NCBI RefSeq assembly: GCF_032854445.1
Contig: NC_088297.1
Coordinates: 8,665,375 to 8,729,374 of the forward strand
Length of the DNA: 64,000 nt
Source: Liolophura sinensis
Lineage: Eukaryota > Mollusca > Polyplacophora > Chitonida > Chitonidae
Direction: 5' to 3'
Both the position numbers and the translations under genes were made by a program. The notes beneath the pieces were generated by a model, which saw only the letters and a list, made by a program, of their open reading frames with translations, had not been told where the DNA came from and searched no databases. Positions 54,291-64,000 of this stretch are shown here, in pieces. How positions within the stretch are numbered: position 1 is the first letter of the stretch; every line of letters starts with the position of its first letter.

Positions 54291-57200
54291 GGATTCAGTG
54301 CAATTCTTAATCCAGGAGTTCTTAACAATATATCTGCAAAAAGCCATGGAAGACTTTATATCTACATGTCTACAGCAAACTTCTGTAGTTTTCCTCTTAA
54401 CATCACATGATGCAAGATTTCCCAAACATACGCGGGTACTTGACCTGACCTCCATGCAGGCCACGAACACCTAACCTACACGCATGGCTTGAACGTGTTT
54501 ACATAACGATTTAAAAAAAACGCCGTTTTTAAACGAAACGCCGTTTCGTGCAACTGCAGTTTGCACGAAATCTGAAAAACAATTTTGACAGCATCTTTTC
54601 TTATGTTTTAGTTAAGTACAGAGGCCTTAACTGCATTTATTAGCTGCAAAAGCAGCTCTATAATTTGTTCTCTCTATCTGTCGATGGGTTTTCGTTCGGT
54701 GGATCGATCGGTTTGTATGTCAAATTTTTCACATTCTATACTGATTGTCATTTTTATGGTGACGTTAAGAGAATTTTCTAGCTTTATTACTTTAATAATT
54801 CATTAACACCTAATGCACTGGGACAAAAAGCCAAACAATCACATTCTTCCTGATTTTGTAAAATCATGACGATGTGGCATTTGTACGCCTACACTGCACG
54901 AATATTTGCTTCTGGGCTTGAAGGAAGTAATTTCACGTGTTATCAATCTTTTCGCTCACAAGAATTTTATTACATCCGTTTGACGAGCACTGCGTGCGAT
55001 TTATGTCACCAATGCCTGACAGAATGAACAGAAACTTAACTTAAGTTACAAGCTGTTGATAAAACTGAATAATAAATAAAACCAGAAAGTAAACCAGTAA
55101 ATAAATCGCTAAAAAATTGGTCAAAATTATGTGGTCAAGGGAAAAAAAGCTGGTCACTCAACCATTGACCATAATTGTTTCGGTCACTTATATCTGGCGA
55201 CCAAAAAGCGCTGGTTACTTTTATGAGCAAGGTGTTTTCGTCAACACAATCACTAAACGTTCAGTCTGCCATGTACTCATATTCACATGTTTGCACATCT
55301 GGGCCCAGTTTGACAAAGCGATGCGCGACATTTTTTACCGTACATTTGTCGTACGATTTTCTGAACGTTACATTTACCATACCATTGTCCTGTACGCGCG
55401 ATTAACGTACATGTACGGCTTCTTTTTGAAACTGGGCCCTGCACGCTGTTTTTATGTGTGCGAGTAGTGGGTGGTGGTGGATATGGGGGTGGGGGGTGGT
55501 TGATATAGGCATGCAGCCTTCTGCACACCACAGTGACTGCACTTTCATCTTTGATTTGTCCTGCATTTTCTCCAGACCATCGCTTGCAGTGCGCCATGAT
55601 GAATGAGCAATGACGGCTATTTAACAACAGCCTGAACCAGGAAGGTTAATACCGAACTTGAGGATATATACAGGCATTTTCCTCATTAATGACCCATTGC
55701 CCGCTGTTTATTGAGCATTCCTTAAGGAGTTGCCTTCATACTTCATAGATATACAAGTAACAGGCTGCAGTACCTACAGTAAAACTAGTTGGCCAATGGT
55801 CACATGCAAGGGGTGAAATGCTTAAAAACAACACGCGCACGCCCCCCCCCCCCAAGCACAATGACTTAAGCAGAATTAGGTAAAAAAAAAGCCGATGCTA
55901 TGCATACAATTGATTAGAAATTATTTGTCTAAAGTTGGTGCACATGCTGTGTCACATTTATTAACAGAAAAAAACATTTAAATAATGCATCCATACAAGG
56001 AACCTGGCCTTGAAGATATCTAACAAGGGAAGATATCCAATACGAATAATGTCAAAGAAACGTCTAATGGGGAAGGCTGTTTAATAAGGCAAATATTTAC
56101 TGCGGAAAATAACTTGTCTGGAAAATATCTAATGGGAAAAAAATATCACGGGGAAAATATCTCATGGGGAAATGTCAAGGATTCTCTTCAATCAGCGGAA
56201 TCCTCTGACCACACAACACTTATGTAAGGTTGCTTGAACACTAGATTGGAATGTTGCATTCCGTTTATTATCTTCTTTAATTAAAGGCTTGCCTTTTCTT
56301 GTCCTGTCGTTTATTTTACGGGCCAACAGAGTCACAGTTTCTATGTCTCCTCCTGACAATGTTCATACACCCAACTAGTTGCGCATGTAGGCCACTAACC
56401 CTGTAAACTGTCGCCTACTTATTACAACTCTGACTTTGACAGAGACTCAATTAATATCACACATTACCACGTCTGACGCCAGATGGACTGACTCTCCCAT
56501 GATAAAACTCGTGATTAACTTCTTATAACCGAGATCAACATCGATTTCTACACACGTGGTTTTCAGATAATTAGTTCCACGCACAAAAATGACTTCCGCA
56601 AAAAAAAAAAAATATTTAGGGATTAATACTTAATTCATGTGTACGAGTGCCGAAAAGGTACGAGTGACCGTGGCCCCTGCTGGCTGTAGGCTGACCAGTA
56701 CTGTTGGCACTGTGTTTGTTGGCAACGTGTATTTGGTCCATATTTATATACATATAGAGGGATGCCATGTAGACTGCTCCTAAATACGCAAATTGCCAAA
56801 CTCTCAAACCGAACCGTTAGTTCTTGACTGAAAATATATTGCCGTGACTGATAAGTCAAGCCTTGGTGCACATCGAGTACAAGCCTTTTAACTGTATTGT
56901 AACACTAGACCGGAACTAGCTGCCAGCCCCGCGGACAATCAATTATCGCACTCTGATTGCTCAATTATACGCCATGCCAGTCAGCGTAAAATAGCTGTAA
57001 TTTAGGCAGATTTTTACCGCCTATATGTGCATTCGCTTTCTGTTACAGTTTGGATGATGTTCGTGTAGCTAGCAGATAACATCAGTACATTACACCCCAG
57101 GCTAAGCCACCCGCATATCTAGATATTAGAACGTAGTGAAATTAGCGTAATTTCTTGATATTTCCAGGACGAACTAGGATACTTGATTTCGTGTCTTCTA

Positions 57201-57482
57201 AAGACAAAAAAGAAACTCTTGAGTAAAACTGAGTATAGGGGTGAAGTGATCTATCATTCTATTACCATATATTTATTAATGAGCTTAAAAAAGAAAAAGA
57301 AATTAATTATTTTAGCTATACGTGATGAAGTTTCACATATATAATAAACAATTCCCTACACATTTCGTGTAAGTGTACATTCACTTAATCGACAATTAAG
57401 TTTACCGCAGGAGGAAATAAAGCTGTTCCCTACAGTTACTATTCAAACATTGCGTGCTTTGGGCTAAACCATGAATAACAAG
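54291..57482. other. Gene-free segment 54291-57482
   Basis: Contains a poly-C run (55841-55853) and a short GGGGAAAATATCT/TAATGGG degenerate repeat (56030-56170). Open frames at 55117-55627 have no support. Confidence 0.4.
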
Positions 57483-57759
57483 TCATACTTCCCCCTGTTT
57501 CAGGAAATGTCCACATCTGATTATATCAGGCTTGGAAACAACTTCCTTAACGGTCACCATTTCATAGGCATTACGGCGCACCGTTGTACATACATTTATT
57601 TGTATGAAATCTGATTTTCCCGTCATATCCAATTTGCTCCATCTTTGGCTATACACACGCAGAGTGTTATGTCGAAATGTTATGCAGGTAACCACAAAGA
57701 CTGTAATGATCATAATGACTGACATCAACTTGGGCAGATAAATAATGTTGAGATGTGAC

Positions 57760-58735
57760 ATAATATCTATAATAATGTGTATTCCCTTGTGATAACGTGA
57801 CATGATATTTATACCGATGTGTATTCCCTTGTGATAACGTGACGTGATATTTATACCAATGTGTATTCCCTTGTGATGACGTGACATGATATCTATACCG
57901 ATGTGTATTCCCTTGTGATAACGTGACATGATATTTATACCGATGTGTATTCCCTTGTGTTGGCGTGACATGATATCAAACCGATGTGTATTCCCTTGTG
58001 CTGACGTGACATGATATTTATACCAATGTGTATTCCCTTGTGCTGACGTGACATGATATCTACACTGATATGTATTCCCTTGTGATGACGTGACATGATA
58101 TCTATACTGATGTGTATTTCCTTGTTATGACGTGACATGATATTTATACCGATGTGTATTCCCTTGTGCTGACGTGACATGATATCTACACTGATATGTA
58201 TTCCCTTGTGATGACGTGACATGATATCTATACTGATGTGTATTTCCTTGTTATGACGTGACATGATATTTATACTGATATGTATTCCTTTGTGATGACG
58301 TGACATGATTTCTATCCTGATGTGTATTTCCTTGTTATGACGTGACATGATATTTATACTGATATGTATTCCTTTGTGATGACGTGACATGATATTTATA
58401 CTGATATGTATTCCTTTGTGATGACGTGACATGATATCTATCCTGATGTGTATTTCCTTGTTATGACGTGACATGTTATTTATACTGATATGTATTCCCT
58501 TGTGGTGACGAGACATGATATCTACACTGATATGTATTCCTTTGTGATGACGTGACATGATATCTATCCTGATGTGTATTTCCTTGTTATGACGTGACAT
58601 GATATTTATACTGATATGTATTCCCTTGTGGTGACGTGACACGATATCTACACTGATATGTATTCCTTTGTGATGGCGTGACATGATATCTATCCTGATG
58701 TGTATTCCTTTGTGATGACGTGACATGAATCTACT
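57760..58735. repeat. 42-bp minisatellite, about 23 copies, open on the - strand
   Basis: The + unit is GTGACATGATATTTATACCG, ATGTGTATTCCCTTGTGATG, AC. On the - strand it encodes repeats of MSRHHKGIHISIDI (14 residues). Two open frames cover it, 58786-57935 and 57971-57483, split by one 41-bp unit near 57975 that shifts the frame. The second frame continues into non-repeat sequence with a hydrophobic stretch (LMSVIMIITVFVVTCITF) and ends at 57483. A second frame of the unit is also open, so openness alone is weak evidence of coding. Confidence 0.93.
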
Positions 58736-58786
58736 GACACTTGATACCACCTCACGTATTTCAAGGCATATAGTGAAACAAAACAT

Positions 58787-60044
58787 AAGAATAAATATAT
58801 TTTAATATAAAACTTTTTTGACATTTTTAGTTTTAGCTTCAGGGGTACACTTGTAAGCGCTCAAATTAAATTTCATTTTGACAGCACACATTGTGGAATG
58901 GTATCTAATTATGAATAAATAATAACACTGGAAACCAATCCAAAAAAGGCTTAACTTCTAACATTGTAACATTATTTCTGTCATACATATTTCCTGATCT
59001 TTAAGCCAGCCGGGCACAAGGCTATATGAGCGTATATCTACAGTGTTGCCTTACTGGAAACGCCTTGCGGAAGACACCAGATCTGACACCGCAGTCTGTC
59101 ATAGTATATACCGACATTTGGCCGCCTTGGAGATGCGATACCCCAGTTGATATACGCCAACAGAAAAGGGTGAAAGTGCGAAAACGAGCTGCCATTTTTC
59201 AAGCCTTTGTGAAACATGACCCCCATCTTCATTACAAACGCCTACAGTATGTAATACTGTAATAAAAATTGGTCTGCACCAAATGACATTTTTGATCTCT
59301 CAAAAGAGCTGACGACTACCGCGAAAGCTGTGAACAATTGGTTAAATTTAGCATCCTTGGAATTGTGAATCTAGTAAGTGCAAGTATATACACCGTCTTT
59401 GTGTTAGTTACTTTAATCGACCTCTAAAGGGCTTCAGTATAACCAAACAGCTCTATATTCGTTGTCGGTCCGATGATCTAGACAGAACAGGACTACCAAA
59501 AGTGACTAGAAGGGACACCGCCTCATTTCTCTTCGGCCATCTTAGATTAAATCAACTCTCTCGCGAAATCTCCCCTAGGGTAAAACTCCGAATTCGCTAT
59601 AAACCCCCTATCAAAATGAGCAGTGCATGTAATTGAAGCGGATTTCTCTGTCGAATGGCGACTACGCAGCAACGTTAGTGGGTATAGCTGAGCTAATACT
59701 CGTCACGTGACCAACATGGCTTATAAATCTTCCTAGGATTCCACTGACCCTTCGGTGCCCATCTATACCATCTGACCATCTGACAAATCCAGGAAAGCGC
59801 ACAGGAGATAATGGCAAGCAGCGACCGGAGGCAAGAGCTGTGAATCAATCAAACGCGTACATCTCTTCTCATAAAAGCTTGACACAAACGTTTGGGACGT
59901 AGCACTTTGATTTGACTATTTGTTTGTCTGTTTGGATCGATATTAATGTCAGCTTTCATCATTATTTATGTCGTATCAAGACGTTGTTTCCTTGTACATT
60001 TACATCTGATTAAGTTAAAAGCAGGTGCCCTACTGTGTGTCTTA
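58787..60044. other. Gene-free segment 58787-60044
   Basis: Contains an S3-type SINE core remnant (59037-59115: CAGTGTTGCCTTACTGGAAA, CGCC...ACACCAGATCTGACACC). CACGTGACCAACATGGC followed by TTATAAAT at 59704-59728 looks promoter-like but has no gene attached. Confidence 0.4.
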
Positions 60045-60215
60045 AACTGACATAGCAAACTGGCATGCCTGTACCCAACGTTTATTTAACAAGTTATCGT
60101 CATCGTGACGTAGCAAACTGAGACGCATGTAACCAACGTTTATTTAACAAGTTATCGTCATCGTGACGTAGCAAACTGGGCCGCCTGTACCCAACGTTTA
60201 GTTAACAAGCCATCG
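60045..60215. repeat. Three tandem copies of a 64-66-bp unit
   Basis: ATAGCAAACTGGCATGCCTG, TACCCAACGTTTATTTAACA, AGTTATCGTCATCGTGACGT occurs three times. The joint contains ATCGTCATCGTGACG, a CRE-like inverted pair. Confidence 0.88.
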
Positions 60216-60768
60216 CCATGGCAGATGTCGCCATCAATCAACTCATCGTCATTAGATTCAACGTTTGTTTTACTAATATCGGTTTAACAATCAAGCTTCA
60301 TTAGAAGACATTTTATGGAAATAATTTCATAAATGGACGAGGTAGATTTTCCCTACAAATTGTGCAAATCGTATGTTATGAGGTTCGACATCGCTCAAAA
60401 CAAAAACAAAGGGCTGACAATCCATTTATTTCACATATTGTTTTATCACAGTCACAAGAAATGAAAGTGAAAGTTTCACAAATGCCTCCAGATTTTTTTC
60501 ATTGAATTAGAATCCGGGTTCAAATGGAGCTTACTCGAAGTAATTTAAAGAAATATATCGGAGACTTTTGGAAAAAATCGATCAGCACAAATTCAAGCGA
60601 TTTTTTGCTAATATTTTACAATAGCGCAATTAGTTACCTTTTAAAAGATATTAACTTCCTTAACTTTATCAAGCGGGACACTATATAAAGATTTCAAATT
60701 TTAGAACCATTTTAACATTAGCAGTACAGGCTGATATTTACTAAAAGGCAAAAATATGATTTCATTAG

Positions 60769-60978
60769 AGAGTATGGAGTCTTTGCTAACAATCTCCGGT
60801 ATAGCCATACAATAGCCTTTAATGTCTACTTTCAAATAATTAACATTCCATTCTAAAATAATGAATCAAAAATTGAGTATGGAGTTTTTGCTAACAATCT
60901 CCGGTATAGCCATACAATAGCCTTTAATGTCTACTTTCAAATACATGTAATTAACATTCCATTCTAAAATAATCACCC
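60769..60978. repeat. 106-bp tandem duplication
   Basis: GAGTATGGAGTCTTTGCTAA, CAATCTCCGG...CTAAAATAAT at 60769 and again at 60875, with a 5-bp insertion (CATGT) in the second copy. Confidence 0.9.
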
Positions 60979-61789
60979 AAAAATCCGTTGATATGAATAC
61001 AGACAGATTGCATCTGGTCAATAGTACGGAATAGTCCTGTTGCGTATCACTGAGTAATCCATTATAGGCCTATTAATTCATCAAATAAGCTTGCGTCAAA
61101 TAGGACGTAAAATGTCACTTTTCTAAGAACAGATTTAACCAGAATAAAACGGTTAGAGCTGCTATGAAGGATAATAGTAGAGGCTAAATGTGGAATTTGA
61201 GGCTGTGATGAATATTATTAGGTCATGCGGATGGTGGCATGCTAAGCGTGTTAAGTGGCATTACTAAATATCAACGAGAATGTAACTTGACACGAACATG
61301 TACACGAAGACTGGCGGTAAAATGTCACCAGCAAAAATAAAACGTACAAACGCCAACAGGGCATGGAAAGTGTCTCTAACCAAACGGGTGCAATCATGCA
61401 CTTAAATTTAGTCCAGACGTTTTTTTTCGTTTCTACAGCCTTCGCGTTTTTTTTCAGCTAAATATGATTAAATATATATGCCTGTATTAGCATAGTGTAA
61501 TACAGTGTTTTGTTCATGTCATATAAACGGGAGTAACACTGTTCATAGTTTCGACCGTCTGGGTTCCTGGTAAAGAGTAGGCGGTAATAAATAACATGGA
61601 TCTAAATGGGCGAAATAATGATTTTTGCCGATTCCTACAGTTTTAAGTACTACATGGCAATGGAACTATCATATTTGAAGTCTAGACACATTCTAATCAT
61701 AGTTACAGAAAGAATGTTTTACCTTAAAGCTATATTTTTCATTTTGTAAAATCTTCTTCAATGACTATCTCACCTAGCTTAAATTCGAC

Positions 61790-62180
61790 TTTGTTTTGAC
61801 CTCCAGTATATTAGTCACGTGACCAAAGAGTGTGCTGGTGATTGGCTGAGAGAAAACTATGACAGCACCGCAGAACTATGAATATCTTATAGGTCATTAA
61901 CTTGCACCTGATTACGGTAGATCCGGAAATGCCTTTGGCAAATGCGATTCGTCGTCATCATTATACTTGAATATTAACATTCCGAAATCGCATAACGGGG
62001 AATATAGCCTAGTCAGAAGAGAAGGGTCGCATGACCTACTTCCGGCAGCCATATTGGAGTACTGTGGCTATACCAGCCTATGTATAATTATGGTTGGCTG
62101 TTTTTCTGTGAGGGTGATGATGTCACGTGCAACCCCTCTATTATAAACTTTCGTCACTAAGCAGTTGGAATCAATCATGC
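61790..62180. promoter_or_regulatory. Candidate promoter-like region
   Basis: TCACGTGACC (61815-61824), GTGATTGGCTGAG (inverted CCAAT, about 61837) and ACTTCCGGCAGCCATATTGG (62038-62057; ETS plus YY1-like), then GTGATGATGTCACGTGC (62113-62129). No exon can be assigned next to it. Confidence 0.3.
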
Positions 62181-63852
62181 AGTGATGTTATTTGTATTTT
62201 TCTCAGTTCTCGAATTTAAATTGTAACTCAGACCTAGTACAAGAAATTTGCTGAATTCCGTGTGTTGACCAATATTAATAATTCCCCTGAACAAATGATG
62301 TACCCAGATCCAGATGATGGCATGCGCAGATCCAGATGATGGCATTCGCACTACACTCCGATTAAGGCTTACTCGAGATTAATATGGAAGGTTTTGTGAC
62401 GGTTAGGTTAGGTTAAGCTATAACAGACTTTCCGCTGGGCAACGGGTACGTAAGGCGAGATACGGGATTCAACGGCTTTAGTAATTATCACGGTCTTTGA
62501 CAGAGATGCAGGGTAGTCCAGAAAATCCAGAAAATCAGAATGCTGTGACGACTTCAGTTAGTGTCACTGGTCAACAGATGGGTGGTGACTTTGACACCCA
62601 TTAGTGAACAGGGCAACGGCGGCAACTGGGCGCCGGTGACATCAGACATGTGGTTTTGATATGAAGCCGACGCAGTTACAAATGAAGCTGGTATTACCAA
62701 TGTCCTTATTACGGCGCTTTGCGAAAACTTTTAACCCATGATGCAAAACTTTGCACTGCTAAAAACTGTCGTAAATATACAGCTAAAAGTGATGGAAATT
62801 TTGAGACCAGTGAATCTGACTGGACAGTATACAGTCCCGGTCTTAAATTAATATACAGCAAGTATCAGAAAATATATATGCAAAATTGATGTTCAGTGCC
62901 ATGTAAGCTCCAATAGTATGCTTGTTTAATCCGCAACCGTAGACACAAGGTCAAATTCACTGATCTAAAAATTCCCAGAACTACTCTAACTGTACATTTA
63001 CAACACTTACGTGTATTGTAAGTGCTTCAATCCATCATCAAACCTCATGAGCGCACCTTCCATTCCCTCCTCTACGAATCTTCCGTTTTCACTTTTTCTA
63101 CGCTGACAAATCCGATTTACGCTTGAAAACATTGAAGCTTACTAAGGCAATACACTCCTTTACTTGAGATGCAGTAATCCTGTACTTGCAGTAGAGCTAA
63201 TCAAAGGATAGATCCACATTCTGGGTAGAAACCTATCAGCCTTAAGCCGTCTTGGGTTTAGTTATCAAGGCACGCAAAACACCACGGTAAATATTTTTCC
63301 CTCCGCACATGTTTTTACAGAGTACAGTACATAGAGTATGTAGAGTCACACCTAAAAAACTTGACTTTCTCCTATAATCGAAGGAATGGACTTAACCGAC
63401 TCAACCTATTAACCAGCCGCGGGTGACTTGATGCAAACCATATGTGTGAAGCAGGCCACGGAGACATCCGAGCAAGGCGCAAGATTCCCGTGCAGTGCAC
63501 GCATTTCCTTCCACAACCAAAAATATAAGCCATAGCTGAGGGACCCATGCTTCAACTGAAATCATTTGGTGGCGTGATATTTCAAGTACATGTTAACTGT
63601 AAAAAATGTTGTGAGTAGTTTTCCGGCGCATTACAAATTAATAACAATACACATTTTGTGAATGGACACTTTTCGTGTATCTCAAGAGGCGATTTAATAT
63701 AGATTCATTTTAAGAGCAACGTTTGAATTCACAGTACAAATTAGTCCCTCGTGTATTATACTTCCTTAGTTAACTGAGCGAGTTACACATACAGCACTGG
63801 CTACCTTAATATTATCCCACTGTGTTTCACGGAGTGCCGACATGTTTTGATT
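62181..63852. other. Gene-free segment 62181-63852
   Basis: Contains a 23-bp direct repeat of CAGATCCAGATGATGGCAT (62307-62347). Nothing else recognised. Confidence 0.4.
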
Positions 63853-63940
63853 AATTTATTTATTTGGTGTTTTTACGCCGTGTTCAAGAATATTTCACTT
63901 ATACGACGGCGGCCAGCATTATGGTGGGAGGAAACCCACC
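63853..63940 (-). mobile_element. 5'-truncated S1 SINE
   Basis: TTAATTTATTTATTTGGTGT, TTTTACGCCGTGTTCAAG through GGTGGGAGGAAACCC. Confidence 0.88.
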
Positions 63941-64000
63941 GACACCTTTTGTGTAAAATCCGCTACATAGCTACTAGCAGTTCCAATGTACCAAAACCTT

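Overview
The window looks like genomic DNA of an animal, most likely a lophotrochozoan (mollusc or brachiopod). There are no bacterial-style operons. Long noncoding stretches are crossed by at least two dozen copies of a tRNA-headed SINE of the kind widespread in molluscan genomes, several with perfect target-site duplications. Minisatellites are abundant, and the recognisable genes are split into short exons with GT..AG borders. Most of the longer open frames are SINE or satellite reading frames, not genes.

Two split genes can be supported. Gene 1 lies on the + strand from the left edge to about 11708. It is built from a repeated, symmetric (phase 1-1) exon: eight copies, seven of them exactly 120 bp, all with AG|..|GT borders. 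They encode a conserved block around FPEKDSSWLRGPLRRPGPG. With them go a diverged homologous exon (ending 4621), 18-nt micro-exons (G-D-Q-x-x-P), a penultimate exon with four TPSQPLPIT repeats, and a terminal exon ending in a stop at 11706-11708. The 5' end lies outside the window and I do not recognise the protein. The locus is a nested tandem duplication: a block of about 4.9 kb (1-3556 and 4945-9272), within it an 827-bp exon-bearing unit, and within the array between the blocks a 47-bp micro-exon unit.

Gene 2 lies on the - strand and is a four-transmembrane PMP22/EMP/claudin-like protein. Two exons are clear (25450-25307 and 22842-22649, the latter with the stop). A third, upstream exon (30951-30859) is a candidate. 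Its first exon was not found. Right after the donor of the 25450-25307 exon, the intron carries about 26 copies of a 38-bp minisatellite whose unit is a copy of that exon end plus its GTAAGT donor.

The rest is mostly noncoding. Minisatellites lie at 12503-13355 (45 bp), 14801-16194 (29 bp), 17068-17312, 17540-17945, 28140-28780, 30603-30795 and 57760-58735 (42 bp, open on the - strand). SINEs of at least three related families are present, and there is a foldback element with SINEs nested in it. Several gene-free segments have dense transcription-factor-like motifs: 19400-19520, 21050-21460, 31860-32115, 48480-48960 and 61790-62180. These are candidate enhancers or promoters, by inference only.

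The most unusual theme is that tandem repeats here have twice captured functional splice sites: the micro-exon array of gene 1 and the donor-bearing minisatellite of gene 2. The function of gene 1 and the use of these repeated splice sites are open questions that transcript data would settle.
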